A DNA stretch of 64,000 nucleotides from Lentinula raphanica (GCA_027919835.1 JANVFP010000046.1:248001-312000); one strand, 5' to 3'. Counted from the first letter of the stretch, positions 44,251 to 57,301 are shown. Notes: generated from the sequence alone by a model not told the origin. Made by a program: numbers and translations.

Positions 44251-46801
44251 ACTTCCGGCCTCAGTAGATTACATAACAACTCTGGCTACCGTCGCCGCTC
44301 GCGTCTTGAGCTTGAGAGCTTATTTGAGTAAAAAGTATTGACATAAGTCGCGTTTGGGTAGACTTTCAACCGTACTTCCATCCAATCAATGCCCGAAGTT
44401 ACATGCAAAACCTAATGAATTTCCGTGAACTTACATCCTAACAACTCTCACAGCACCTCTCGACACCTTGTACACCTATTTGGTAACCCTCGCAATACCT
44501 CCTATGCTTTTCCGAATACCCTCGCAATGCCTCGTACAGCAACGTACACCAATCGAATGACCCTCGCGAAGACTCACACTGATGACCCATCATCGCACAG
44601 CATTGCAAACGATCACATTTATATGATCTACCCTCATGATGCTTCGGGAGCGACTTGAATTCTTGCGATGCACCACACGATATGGTCCCTTTTGCTGATT
44701 GACAGATGACCATCTGCCCATAGCATGGATGTAGCATGGATGATACTCTCCAAAACGCCCAAGCTTGTGAAGAGAGTAGCTTCCCGACATGCACAGAATG
44801 ACCACCATACCCTGATTCAAGGACAGGGAAGAAGTGTTTGTCGTCGGATCAGGTCCTAGCTGGGAGAGAACCATCTTCTTGTAGGACTAGCTCTGACCTA
44901 GCGCCATGGTGTGAGTGACATGGAAGGGGAGAAGACTGGATCAGAATCATCATATCGTCGAAATGAGAACTGCTTCTTCAAAGTGGACTTCAAACACTTG
45001 ACGATAAATTCTCCAGAACAATGGCACCCATAGAACATGCAGGATAGGGTGGCAATAGAGAGGAGATTGTCGTATGAACCTGAAACGCAAAGGCAGCTTG
45101 CGTTTGACTGCATCTGCCCTAACCTTCCGTGACCCTTTGATTGCCGTGCGGACGAGTGCGGGACCTCCATTCGAAGCATATTCAGGATAAAGGTCTTTGA
45201 AGAAGTGTTGAGCAGATAAGTATTTTAAAACAGTGATGTAATCACGAGTTCCGGTCCTGTAGGCTGACACTCTCTCTTTGAGGAAGGAGAGAAAAGCTAC
45301 TGGATGGGTCACCTTTGATCCATCCAGAAGATTCACAAAGACTGCCGCCACCGTGTTGTCAGCAGATCCCTAGGCGGGTCAAATTCGCGGATGCGGAAGG
45401 GAAGGGAATGCGGAAATATTCAATCAGCAGTCGAGAGAAAAGATCCGCCCAGATGTTTTCCTCTGCTGAGAACTGTCTGACTTGGAATCCAATGCCTGTC
45501 TGAACGATGATTCCGAGTAGAGCAAGCAAGGCATGAACGAAATCGACACTATGGCAGAACAAGAGCACTCGTCTGGGAGGAGTAAGTTCGGAATGTGCAA
45601 TGAAAGTTTGTTTGCCCTATCAGATAAGACGACGAGTCGAGAGACCGTTGAGACCAGACCCGAGGGACGTTTGGTGAACGAGAGACATGACTGTCATCAA
45701 GATGAAAAGCGCTTGTGATATCTCTCGCGAACTTCATGATTCGCGCGGATTTGAATCGAAGGTCGTGAGCAAAAACCCGAGACAAGTTAGAACTGATGGA
45801 TTCAAGATTGTTCATCGGTGAAGATAGGCCTGAACGACGCCGTTCTTCTAAACTCTCTTCCATTCCGACTCCAAGGTTTTCTAGCAGAGAGGGAATCCAT
45901 TTTGACCAAAGCATAACCTCCCTCGAAATCCTTTCCTTCATCTCAGTGGTCGTATCCCGGATCGATACCTGGACACGTATTCGTCTTTGGGAATGAGTTA
46001 TCGAATGAAACTAGGAAGGGGCTCAACGGAAGAGCTCGACTTTGGAATAGAACGATAAGGGCGTCGAAGTTCTGGTGTTTGGGCTAGAAACGTTTGGTGC
46101 AAAACGTCTCGTCGATGAAATCCCGGTCGAAGATGGATAATCCCGAATTGGGAAGACTATCCAAAATCAAAGACGGTATACTTCCGGCATCAACATGGAT
46201 AGCTTCAAGTTCCTGGGTGAAAAACATCTGCATTCCCGGACACCGTGTCTTTTCTGGTACTAGAATCGGCCGTTCCGGATATCAGGCCTCCTTCTGTGCC
46301 TTGTTGTCTGGCGCCTTCTCCTCCTCCTCCATTCGTTCTACCTTCTCTAACGGTTTCGAATATTCGGCGTCTGAGATCTTTGCACTGTCAACCACCTTCT
46401 GGCAACAAGAGGAAACATTTGTGACAATGGCATTCCCATCAGCAAGTTATTTGAGTGCAAGACGGCGAAGCAAAAAATGGACGCAAAAGCAACGAGTAAT
46501 TATTTGAACGAGGCCAGACTGCAGGAATATGAGAGGGCGAAGAAAGGAGAGTGAAATATTCGCGTACCCCAGATATCAACAACCGGACGATGGTGGCAGT
46601 GAGGAAAGAGCCGCCCGTGAACCCTTGCCTCACAAACCTCTTGTTAAAACTCATGACAAGTGAGACACACAGCCGACGTAGAGGTTTGACGAAAGCGATA
46701 AGAAATTCAGCGCAGAGGCTGGAGAAAGCACGTGAAACGAAGTAGCGGAGGCCTCTGAAAACGCTCACTAGCGGCGAGCGCTCACCCTCACATTGACCAT
46801 T
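44251..46801 (-). pseudogene. Unassigned gene remnants, minus strand
   Basis: A possible eukaryotic gene in pieces. The minus strand shows FVHALLALLGIIVQTGIG (45.5 kb), AAVFVNLLDGSKVTHPVAFL, SFLKERVSAYRTGTRDYI, LKYLSAQHFFKDLYPEYA (45.35-45.17 kb) and EESLEERRRSGLSSPMNN (45.85 kb). The composition suggests a helical-repeat protein. Frames change repeatedly and stops are frequent, so I read it as a relic. The Plavaka copy at 46.8 kb abuts its 5' side, and similar debris (YRDILRSFFSVRGYSGLF at 50.65 kb) lies beyond the transposon, so the transposon may have split it. The family is not identified. Confidence 0.35.
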
Positions 46802-49800
46802 CTAATAAATCGTCTGATAAGCATATTTACTTTGGAGATTATTGACAAAGAAGGAGCGGCATTCATCGAGGACGTTTTCCGTTGTCCAATCTGGATCCCA
46901 AGTAGCCTTACTAGGGGTGAGCATGCAACTTTGGCGGATGTTGGCAAGTGGAATGATAGCTCCTGCAGAGAGAGAATTGACATCCTTTGGGTAGTCCACT
47001 CGATACATTCCAGTTGAGTCCTCTGGAGAATTCCTGAATGGTGTGAACCAATTGACATAGGCGAGTGCTTCAGTTGGCCAATGAGGAGGAGCTGGCTCCG
47101 GATCTCCGTCGCGATTGACCGTGGACGGAAGACGGAAGATGATCCTAAGCCTTGCCACTCGACAGCCTAAAGTTACTGATCAGATAAGCTCCAGTAAAGA
47201 AATCGCAGGCTGCTTAGTACCTTTCACAGCGGTAGACTGAGCTTCGTCCGTGTTCAATACAATGACTGTATCAAATCTTGGAACAAGCGCCTTTCTCCAG
47301 GTTGGAATTGCCTTGATGATTTCCCTGGGTACTTCAGAACCATCATCGAAGATATCGGTAGGCCTAAGTTTGAACTGATGCCATATGTCAAGCGTCGTGA
47401 ATGGCGTGTGTCCTGCCAACGCTTCAGCTTTGGTCCCCCGCTGGTCGGTAGGAAGTAAGTCGTTGAGAAACAGCTTCAGGTGGGCTATGAAGCCCGGAGA
47501 TAAATGTGTTAGAACAATTCAAGATAGAGATTTCCGAGGTTCTGCAGGAGTTCTAGTCAACGTGCAGGAGCCGGGAACCACGCGGGTATTTTGTGCGGCA
47601 GGTATACTTCTGGCTGGCCTGCGCACCCTGATCTCCATTTCCTCGGCATCCCCTGAATGTCCATAGTCTTCCAAATCTGTGCCAAGTATACCGAATTCCT
47701 CTTCATTCACCTCGGGGACCTGATCCTCGAGCCAAGACCTAAAGAAATCATACGAGGCGATCTTTTCCTGTCTGTCAAGCCACCTAACCATTTGCGGAAA
47801 GTGGTCTCTCTTGTTACTAGCCCTCCAACCTTCCTTTGCAAAATCGATGTGCAGCCGCTCGAACATCTCTGTATTTGTGTTATCCAAAGACCCGATCCAT
47901 CGGATAGAATCAACATAGTGGAGGAGCGAATGAAACTTCGGTATGTTGAACTCCTCTCTGACTTTCTCTTGGATGAAGTAGGATCGATGGTCGTGCCATG
48001 TGTTCAACTCTTGGAGCATGTAGCTGAGGGTGTCTTCATCATGAGAGGGATATTGAGCGAGATGAATGAAGTGAAGCAGACTCCGACAGGCAGTGATACC
48101 ACGTGGGTGGATTTTCCCAACAACGCATGAAAGAATTATGCGGGTGATATGCTTTCGTTCGACACCTGAGACTTGAGACAGGCCTGATATTCCATTTTTG
48201 AAATGGCGCACTCCTGAGGCAGGAGGGAGGCTGCAGATCCTCTGATCCAGTTCCTCCTCAGTCATCACCTTTTGAACCCAAAGGACTATGTATTTCAACA
48301 CGCCTTGATATAACTGATGAAGTACATCGGGAGCGATGCAACGATGAATGTCTGTTAGGGGAAACCCAACCCAAAAAGGTTGATAAGCACCCCCAGCCAC
48401 ATCCTGTTTCATGCACAGTTTGTGGACGGCTGTGGAGCCAGAGCGAGGATTCCGCTTGGCGGTCGAACGAGCATCATTGATGACCCCTTCAGTCCATGTT
48501 TGTTTGCGGGGGGCACCAGGGGTACGTTCCTCTAATTCTGTAGCCTTGCGTTGACATTTGGGGCATGTACCATACTTGGAGCAGGTCACCAAGCATTGTT
48601 CAGGATAGTCGGCGATATAGGCAGCAAGGATCGGGTAAACCTTCCTTACCGCCCCATCTCCTCCCACCAGCTCTACTCCTTCCCCTGCAGGATCACCGGC
48701 TTCCTTCAGAGGTTCAAGGACTGCGGCCATGGACCTATGAAAATTTCGTAGGTTCGAACTCGAAGCGCCTGTTCTGTAAAATTTTTCTTCGCCGGCTTGT
48801 CTACGGGAAGATATGCGATGAGAATGCAGGCCCTTGCGTTTGGCTTGTTTCTAAGAGATTTTGGAATGTTGCCGAGCGTAAGATAGACAGGGTAAGCGGT
48901 TTTGTTGCCCGAGAACTGTGTCAGCTGAGTCTTGTCGGAGGCGATGATAACTGGCGCTATGGTGCCACCTCTAGGTACTGCTTTCTGAAGGTAAATTTGA
49001 GCAGAAAGTTGAACGGATATAAACTAGAGCATACCTGAGCGGCCCTCCAAAGACCTCCTGTCCACATCTCAGAGAATATGCGTTCGTTATGGTCGGTTTG
49101 TGCTTATTACGAAACATCTTTGCCGGCTTGTAGACAAGATCCTTGGCCAGAGCGGGATCGCCCCAGAGCGCTCTGATAGCTTCAATAGGATTTCTATGGC
49201 GCACGATGAAATGTTCATCCGGCCGATCTTTAAACGACAGTCTCTTTGTGAACCATTGTCCACGAGTGGCCGGAATTTCGTCCACTAGCTTCAACATGGA
49301 TCTTGCATTGTGAAAGGACAAGCCCAAGCGTTCTTTGACCTGAAAGACCCATTAGAATATGACAGACACTATATGTCTGAATCACAACTTACCATAGGAA
49401 CTTTGAGCAAGCGGTTCAATGACTTTTGAGAAATTTTCTCCTTTACGGCCCACTGAGCAATTTCCCAATCAAGACGGCTGCTGAAAGGGCGATAGGATTG
49501 ATCAGAAGTATCGTCGACACCGAAAAGAGACTGCCAGTGATTGTGGACGGTAGGTTCGTGTCTCAAAATTTGTCCGGCAGAATCATCCCAATCGGTGATC
49601 CGCAAATCTTCATCATCATCGACCAGCGTGCGCCGGAGCGAGGAGCGAGGCTCTGGAAAAGGCCGTTCAGACCCGCTTTCTTCTTCTTCTGCGACACCAC
49701 GTATGTTAGGGTCGGGTAGGGAATCAAATACTTTTATCATATCTTCCAGATCGGCGTTATCCAGAAGTTGATCGATTCTGTCAGAAAGAGATTCTGCATC

Positions 49801-50124
49801 ATCCTTTGAGTCAATCGGTTCCGGGGGCTCGCTGATAAGGCTTCCTTCGTCGTCAGATAAGGTATCGTCAATGACCATGTCTCTAGATGAGGGAAGATCA
49901 TCGGCGTCAACGTCGTTTGTGAAGAAATCAAGATCATTGGGAGCAGGCTGATCCAGGAGGGATGCGGCGACCCCTTGAACGGTGTCCGCGAAGTTTTTTG
50001 TTAAAGTCTGTCTTTGTTCAAAGGCGTACTGCTGATGTGACAGATCCTGCTTCTGGCGTATATGGGATGCGCGGTCCTGAACCCGTTTGAACGTTCGATC
50101 GCACACGAAGCATTGGAAGCTCAT
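46802..50124 (-). pseudogene. Plavaka transposase, nearly full length, with at least two frameshifts
   Basis: The minus strand encodes a C2H2 finger CFVCDRTFKRVQDRASHIRQ at the start (50124), an acidic linker, WEIAQWAVKEKISQKSLNRL, then after an intron LGLSFHNARSMLKLVDEI, FKDRPDEHFIVRHRNP, LAKDLVYKPAKMF, then IAPVIIASDKTQLTQFSG and YPVYLTLGNIPKSLR, CSKYGTCPKCQRKATELE, the core DIHRCIAPDVLHQLYQGVLK, NTEMFERLHIDFAKEGWRAS, and the C-terminus IPLANIRQSCMLTPSKATWD ending SKYAYQTIY. Single-base frameshifts lie near 49085 (before NERIFSEMW) and near 48740 (YEIF to HRSMAAVLEPLKEAG). The remaining breaks coincide with GT..AG introns. If the two frameshifts are assembly errors, this is an autonomous copy that could act on the deleted one at 33.0-38.5 kb. 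Terminal inverted repeats were not found. Confidence 0.87.
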
Positions 50125-50821
50125 GACTGTTTGAATTCGATACGGAAGTTGGAACCAGCTGATTAGTTGGAAAGTGAGGCTCTACAGGATAGGAAGTATC
50201 TTGCAGAGAATGACGAAAGATACCAGTTCTGTTCAGGATAGTAATTAGTCGACAATCGTAAAGATATAGGAAAGTGGCATTGCCTACTGATAATGTTCTG
50301 TCGAACTTCCTTTCGTGCCTAGGATACACCAGCGATGAGAAACAGCTAGCTTTGGTCATATGGAGAAAACAGACTCGGAGACCGTCATACGCGGCTTTGA
50401 ACAAGGCTTTGAGCTCGTTGGAGAAACGGGACGCTGGGAGCACTTAGCCAAAAGACAACTGCAGGCAGCATCAGCATTACAAATACCGAACAGATACAGT
50501 GAAATCTTACTTCGAGGATCGTCTTCAAATCGTCTTCATCTTCGGATAATGGATTCCTCTTGGGTCCAAGTTCAAGTTGGGAGCATATGTAACACTCGTG
50601 ATGTTCCGGCAAATGAGGTTCCGAATGCCTAAATAAGCCGGAATAGCCACGGACAGAGAAAAAGGACCTCAAAATATCTCTGTATATTTCAAGCCTCCAC
50701 AAAGAGTTTGGACAACCTGCATGGGAATAAACTTAGAGGCTAGAGCAAGTGTGAATGCTCCATGCCATCGCATAGCTTTGATATAGCTACCGAGGAGTTT
50801 TGAAGTTTACGTTGTAAAAGC
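50125..50821 (-). other. Unassigned coding debris
   Basis: Minus-strand fragments EIYRDILRSFFSVRGYSGLF and EHHECYICSQLELGPKRNPL are protein-like but disconnected. They could belong to the gene relic on the other side of the Plavaka copy. Confidence 0.3.
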
Positions 50822-50831
50822 AAAAAAAAAA
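50822..50831 (-). terminator. Pol III terminator (T10)
   Basis: Ten T residues on the minus strand lie 18 bp after the tRNA-like gene ends, as expected for RNA polymerase III termination. Confidence 0.65.
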
Positions 50832-50849
50832 TGAAGGAGCCTTGAAGTA

Positions 50850-50949
50850 TGCCCGTTGCGAGAATCGAACTCACATCACCCAGACAGATATTAATCGAGT
50901 TACAACGTGAGAACATATATCGGGTGCTTTACCTTTAAGCCAAACGGAC
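50850..50949 (-). tRNA. Probable intron-containing tRNA gene, anticodon unresolved
   Basis: The 100-nt minus-strand sequence folds as tRNA. The acceptor GTCCGTT pairs with AACGGGC, followed by discriminator A. The D arm is GCTT-AAAGGTA-AAGC and the T arm is GTGAG-TTCGATT-CTCGC. The A box (TGGCTTAAAGG) and B box (AGTTCGATTCT) are both good. The middle is about 27 nt too long, so an intron is expected in the anticodon loop; it contains a secondary GATAT..ATATC helix. I could not place the anticodon with U33 in a standard way, so the isotype is left open and a tRNA pseudogene is possible. Confidence 0.6.
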
Positions 50950-53224
50950 GTCTTTAGTTCAAAGTCTGATTGAGAATAGGACCTCATTAGACAATCATTA
51001 GACTTCGACCAGTCTCCATCGCTTGAATTAATTTCGTTCCGCTGAATTTAATACTACTTAGTACATCTTCTTCCATAATGTGTGCACGTAGTATGCCGGT
51101 ACGGGTCGCTGATGAGACAGAGCGGTGTCGAGGTGACGGACTCTTGGTGCGAAAAAAACAGAAATTCAATGAGATTTGTATATAGCTCATTTCTCAATCC
51201 TAGACCGTTTGCATTAGCAGCGCGAGAGCTCACGTACTGAGCCACGGTGTTGCAGTGTTTGTAGAACCTGAAGGAGGACGTCCTTACGCCGGTGTTCGTT
51301 GAGAAGGAGTACCTAGTTTGCTATGAGAAACTTGACCGCGAATGAAATAATGACCACCTACCAAAGATATCTTGTGAACTCGGTCGATGGAGTGAGAATA
51401 ACAGAATTCTGTTGCATCGTAGTACTTCAACTTGACGACGGCGTCGTATGCTTACATCCCTGGAACAAGTCAACCCCAAAGAGCAATGATATCGTCGGTT
51501 TCATAGTAGTAGATGACAGAGGCGACAATTCGTTCGTGAGGCTGATGAACGTAGAGTTTGAAAGAAACCTTCCGAAAGAAGAGCCACACTTTCCATATGC
51601 CAAGACCCTTCGTACTTCCGTCCAGGGGACAAGGTGTAATTGGTGGCCTGTACGGGGAGTATTAGCACAAAATCTCCGGATGGGAGATTCTAAACCTACT
51701 TTCACGATGACCTTCAAATCCTGACCTTTGTATACCTCAGACGCCACAAATTCATCTCCAGGCTCGTAGAAGCTTTGTTTCCTCGTCTTCTAATATCCTC
51801 CTTCATCTTCTCCGCGTTCTCTTCGCGTTTCTGAGCATCCTACGTTGAAGCACGACTAGCAAGAAATTCGTTCCACATCTCTCTGGTGAGCACGAATTCG
51901 TTCCCTGTGACAGATACCGACGTTACATCCATCGTACGACTAGGAACATCGTTATACTCATGAGATACAAATCGTCTTTTGGACTAACACACCTGACGAT
52001 GAAGTTTTGAGGTGGTATTTACGCCTCGCTCGTGGGCATGGTCTTCTCGAAATGAGGTAGAGCTTCCTTTCGAGTACCCTGCACAGGCTCAGATATTGGT
52101 CTCTCGTATCAGTCCATTGATTCAAAATTGGATCTGAAGAGACTTTGAATATCGAGGGGATCCAAGGAAAAGCAGATGTCATTTCGACCTTGGTCAAAGT
52201 TCCAATCTAGGTTCGGCACTTGTTATCAACGTCGTCGACTGGAGGGAGTTTGACTCCGGGAAGAACGGAGGTAGTACCAGCGACATAAGGATCTATTAGA
52301 ATATACGAGATGTATCTGTGATGAATAGAAGGCTTATATGCAATTCATTGAGTGAACGCACATAGTATAGGGTCGATGAGGTCTTGCACCGAGTTGAAGG
52401 AAACGAGCTAGATGGGATGGGAATTGAGACGCACCTTTCCAAGAGAATGCGGGTGGAAATCGGGAGGCTCAGTCATCCAACTCACGTACCAGCTACGACA
52501 GAACTCTCAAGATTTCAAGCAGTGTATCACAAAACCCAGGCTGAAACCTTGGTGCACTGAATCCGGTACGAGACCGTCTGAAGCTTAGGTTCATGCAGCG
52601 CGTATTCTGAGCTGCGAGCGTATTTCAGTGCATTTTCAAAGTCACCATCGATATCGCTAATAGGCATGTGGTGCTTGCTACTCAGGTCGTGTCCGACAGC
52701 ATCTATGTAGTATGATTTCTCGTTCAACTTTTCGCATTTGTGATCTACATCGCAGCTCGCTGAGCGCATAAACTCGGAGAGATGAAAGGAAGCCACTTAC
52801 TGAGTTACCTCCGCTGCCTCTCCTTGTAGCACTGTAGAATCGAACGGAAGGAGTTCTGCCTCTGAAGCCTATCTCAGTACGAGTTCATCGCTCCAGATGT
52901 TTGGCTCCCATTCATTCTTATCCCGCACAGCGATGTAAGATTAGATCCTCCTTCATGGGTTTTCTAGACGTACATATTGGCCGTATTTTTCGAAGAAGGG
53001 TTTCGAGAGCACGTGGTCGTTTGCGGAGATTGGGACATGATGATGATAGTACGAATGATAAATGATGGCATTTTGTGGCGCTCCCCACGTTCACGCAAAA
53101 AAAACGACGCTGAGGAGATATTTGAGCCAATGAGAAGGAGAGAAAAATGTGCATACCACTATAAGCATCCGTGCAATATCTTTAGTTTCTACATCATCAC
53201 ACGTCCCCACCATGGTTTTGTATG
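50950..53224. other. Unassigned, possibly decayed minus-strand gene
   Basis: Protein-like minus-strand pieces occur (VYKGQDLKVIVKVGLESP at 51.73 kb, QLHLVPWTEVRRVLAYGK, YYIDAVGHDLSSKHHMPI at 52.7 kb) but frames do not connect and no family is recognised. Confidence 0.3.
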
Positions 53225-54570
53225 CGGTATGAGCATCATGGGCCTAACACACTTCCGTTAACAGAGAAAATAGCACGAACACCGTAATACTTAGCTTAGA
53301 TTTTATTTGCATATGTTGCAAGTTTTGTGGGATTTCGGTATTCGCAGAGCGCTGTGTGTTGTTCTAAACTATACTAAGGTTTGAATATATGGTGTATATG
53401 ATCCCCTTACTATAACTGATGAGAGTCAGTAGAAAATTTCGAGGAATTAAAGAAATATTCACCTCACGCCGTCGATGACCTAACGAGGAAAGGACAATAA
53501 TCGTCATCCAATCGTATAAAATTTTCGATGTGTTTTTTTCGGCCTGGAAGGAACGTTGGCGATGGGATGCTCGAAGAATGAGGAACGTACAATTAGGACA
53601 GTAGTCTTTGAGAAGGTCAGAGCATTCGAGCTCCAAAGATAGATGTGCCCAGCGACTCTGCCAAAGTGAAGTCAGTGTCAAAATCTCGATAATGCTCAAT
53701 AACTTGACTCACTTGCTCGACGCCTCCTCGTCGTAGCAATAGGGTCCATCCAGATCCGATGGTCACAAGGACACTGCCGTTCCCTCCTCCTCCGTTCGAA
53801 ATCGCGAGACATCCCAATTTTCCATCGGCGACCGTGTTCGACGAACGCATACAAGTAACCCGGTCCATCTGCCGACGAGGTTGGGCGAGCTCACCGAAAC
53901 GCGTAAAAAGCGCGCAATATGAGTTTGGGTCGTTTGGCCATTGACTGGGGAAGGTCAGAGAGCTGGTTAAGGAAGAAGGATGCTTGGGTTGTGAAGAAGC
54001 GCTTATCGGGTGGATGAGGATGTGGAAACGATGTGAGGACTGAATCCTTGAGTTTGGACCGTGGTAAATGGGAAGGGTTTTCGCCTGCTACTGTCGATGA
54101 GATCAAGATGAATAACCGTTTGTGATCATTTGGCTTGAACGACGAGGACTGAGAGACAAACACAAACAAGAAAAATGAATCATATAAAGAAAGACAGGGT
54201 TGAGGAGTAGAACAGGAGAACGAACGAGGGTTTCATGGGCAACAAAAACTGCAGCTAAAGGTAGGAAAACAGTCGATTTTTCGCAGAACGATAGTATGCA
54301 AGCTACTACTTTTTCGACGATTTTTGGACCTCAATGTTGCGACATGAGCGGTCCCGATACGAGGCCTTTCGCTGGGAAAAATTGTAACGAGACGTTGATC
54401 TCATTCTGGATGTGAGCTACACTCACCCTCAGTTTCCTTTGACAATCCTTGTTCGATTGTACATTCCTCCCCGCTAAGTGGTGATCGGGGTTGGATCGGG
54501 GCGGGGCTTCTTTTGGCACCGCCACCTTGTACGGATCACGACGAAGACACCGATACATATCCTTCTCTTG
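53225..54570. repeat. Segmental duplication, copy 1 (partner 59410-60655)
   Basis: Colinear similarity with 59410-60655 in the same orientation includes GGGCCTAAC.CA, ACTATAACTGATGA, TCACCTCACGCCGTCGATGA, the MUG113-like gene and AACGAACGAGGGTT. The copies are about 6.2 kb apart and clearly diverged. Confidence 0.75.
53478..54150 (-). pseudogene. MUG113/T5orf172 (GIY-YIG-like) pseudogene
   Basis: It is a paralogue of the intact-looking gene at 59.66-60.36 kb. Preserved parts are ILRAFYAFR, ADGPGYLYAFVEHGRRWKIG, MSRDFE, CPCDHRIWMDPIATTRRRRA and, after the intron, DYCPN. It is broken by a TGA directly after YAFR (CGCCGG in the sister became CGGTGA), by loss of the KEWDQ segment, and by a one-base insertion in the second exon that changes the AHLSLELE frame. 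The intron positions match those of the sister gene. Confidence 0.8.
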
Positions 54571-54639
54571 GTTTGAGAAATCAAATGAGGAGCATTGAAA
54601 GTGGAATCTAACCTGATTCCCGTGCATCGAGGTTGTAAG

Positions 54640-56420
54640 TGAGCAAGATACCAGCAAGTCGCTCAATCTCGGTGATTGCGACCCTATGTCAACCGTATTC
54701 GGCGCTATGGAATACCGCAGTGAACGCGATTTTTTGTCACCAAACTCATGCAAAGGAGTTCCAGACGGTGTAGAAAACATTGGTCGTGTTCGATCCGTCC
54801 TACGACAATCCACGTCGATACGATGCCGTTCCTGTAATATGTATCTAGTAAATTTAAAGAAACAGCGAACGAAGTCAAAGTGGCTTGCGTCAATGATCGG
54901 GTCTTTCGAAGACCTCAGCAATCGGTCTTTGAGGTCGTGATATCGTTTTCTGGATCGCTTCATAAGCAGGAAACAACAAACATGACAAAAAAGCATGCCT
55001 CTTGGCTTCCCAGTCCTTGTCCCGCTGCTCTCCAGTTACGTCCCATTCCAGTACACCCAATATAAAAGGCCATGCCGTCTGCCTTAGATTTCCCTCGTCA
55101 GAAATACCTCTTCTCAACACCTCTCGTTTCCTTTCTTCAAGCCTCACTTTCGGACGGCCATGTGTACTGAACCCGCCAGTCCAACATTCTCTGGATGTGT
55201 TGGATCCCTTGACGTGGTTAGAAAGGGAAGATTTGAAGCAGACTGTAATGCCTCCTCGCCGGTTCTCCTTCTTCTGCACAATCAGTGCCCAGCGTGCCAG
55301 ATAAAGCATTGCACTCTCAAACTCTCCAATCTCCTCCCATCTCCTCCATCTCCTCCAGTTTCCCCAGTCTATATCTCCATTACCATCGACAAGACTCTTG
55401 ACAGATTCCGGTGATGCGTAACGATAAGCTTTGCAAGTAGATGGGCAAATATTCTGAGCTGCATGACGTGTCGCCCGCGAAGGACTGTTGCAGAGCCATC
55501 CGGATTCGGGAGGACGGTGGGGCGTTTGAAGACATCGCTCCGAGAGAACGATGTAGGACAGAGGAGCGATGCGAATAAGGATTGGGAGATAGTGCAGATG
55601 CTGGAGGAGAGCTTAGAGGCCGAGGTTTGCCATGTGCAAGGAATGGAGAATGCGAGTTGGCATATGACGATTGGGCTAGGATACAGTCAACAGCGTCATC
55701 ATTGAATTTCTGTGTCGAATGTGTTTTGATATCTGAACGTGACGGGCCAACAAGAAACAGAAACGTCGCAGGTTCGATCGCAAGATATGTACGTAGCATT
55801 TCAGTCGTGCAATAAAATCCTCGCCGCCCCAAAAGCTTGTAGACTTGATGAGTGACGAGAGCGAAGGTGGCGGAGGATAAGCGGAGATGCTGGATCTGGT
55901 ACTCGTTTGTGGAATTTCGGTGGTGCCATTGTGGAGGAATGAGATTCGTTATCATGGAAATAGAGAGTGTTGATAAAGTAGTCCACTGTACAGATTGACG
56001 TGTTCGAGCGATCTAACAGAAGGGAATTGAGAAGATTGTAAAAGGCGATCAACCACTAGATACATACGCCAGGATGACAATAAGAAGGATACACGAGAAG
56101 GGATTACACTTGGGTAAGAGAGAATGCATACGATTCTGGTCTTTGTGTAGCAAGTCGAACAGTATTTCATCTGTCGTTCTTGTTTTAGAAACGATGATGA
56201 CCATGCAGGTTTTGTTCGCTCACCGTCGTCCTCCTCGTCCAGATCAGCCTTCTCTTCGACTTTCACGATTCAGTAGCGCCCTTCTCATTCAAGAGGGTCT
56301 CTGGAATCCATGCCAGATAATCCGATGGATTTGGACCATCCGAGCATATGCGGCAGGGTTGACGTAGACTTTGGATTTTGTGTACAAGACGGTACTTCCT
56401 GTCTTCACAGCTGTTGAGAG
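54640..56420 (-). pseudogene. GYP7-like RabGAP (TBC domain) relic, C-terminal half missing
   Basis: GYP7-type proteins activate GTP hydrolysis by Rab/Ypt7 GTPases in vacuolar traffic. Minus-strand pieces in the right order are TVLYTKSKVYVNPAAYAR and NPSDYLAWIPETLLNEKGA (56.4-56.28 kb, different frames), VKVEEKADLDEEDD, LYFHDNESHS, NDDAVDCILAQSSYANSHSP with YSHRSSVLHRS (55.7-55.5 kb), then TBC motifs VRLEERKREVLRRGI and QTAWPFILGVLEWDV (55.12-55.05 kb), VFERPDH, and HRIDVDCRRTDRTRP, which holds the Arg-finger IxxDxxR. The YxQG glutamine-finger half and the rest of TBC are absent; homology stops near 54640, next to the duplicated MUG113 block. Frameshifts occur in the N-terminal part. The family was recognised from motif order. 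Confidence 0.75.
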
Positions 56421-57300
56421 TTGTGCAAGTTCGGGACGCTTGATCTCAACCCTAGACCTCGTCTGTGGACTTCAATCAGAGTATATTGTATCAAGACACA
56501 CGGAAGACGTAGATAGAGTGCTGCAGGAGTGCTGTCAGATGGTGAAGAACGTTGAAAGAAAGCATTATGCTGCGGTTGAGTCTCATGGTCAACGGTCAAC
56601 GTTAACCGGCAAATCGAGCCGGATTTCGGTCAACGAGCAATTCCGAACATCGGGCAGCCGTGCCGTACAACAATAGTACTGTTACATTATCTTACATAGC
56701 CTTCCAAAGAGCCACTCCCTCTCGTTAGCCTCGTTCGATGATACCTGATCCCGCCGAACTTATACAATTCACGGTCGCCGAAGCGCTCGGAAGAGTGAAT
56801 CGCAGTATCTACTATCCGCTGATTCCAATGCTCGCCCGAGCAGTTCCCCAAGGACCAGCTGGGGAATCAAATGAGGACGCCTGTGTTGCCCGGAATGCTA
56901 CCTCTCGCTTCATTCAGATAAATTGTATATATTTCTCCATGCTTTGAGGTACACGACGAGCTTAAGCCTTCGGGACATTGAAATGGAGATGCCGGCTTGG
57001 AGTGCAGAAGGTTATTCTTGGGATCGAAGCTACTGTCTAGTGTGTACAAGCAGGCTGGATTTAGTGTAATGCATACCATGATACTAGCTGACGTTTACTA
57101 GCGTTTTCACAATGAACTTATAGTATACAATAATCATACCTGAATAAAGCTCTGCATACTAGTTCTCGCCAATGTATACAGTATCTGCAGTGCTCGTTAC
57201 GAACGAACATCCTCCACAGCCTTTCAAACCTCAAACTTACCGCCTTCTCTGCCAACGCCGACCATTTCTCGCTTCCAGTCAATACTCAGCACTGACTTAT
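56421..57300. other. No gene recognised
   Basis: Space between two decayed housekeeping genes. The short frames have no recognisable domains. Confidence 0.45.
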
Positions 57301-57301
57301 G

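Noticed and set aside
46770..46800. CACTA-like end for the second Plavaka copy
   Set aside because: CACTAGCGG occurs once and no inverted partner was found near 50.1-50.8 kb.
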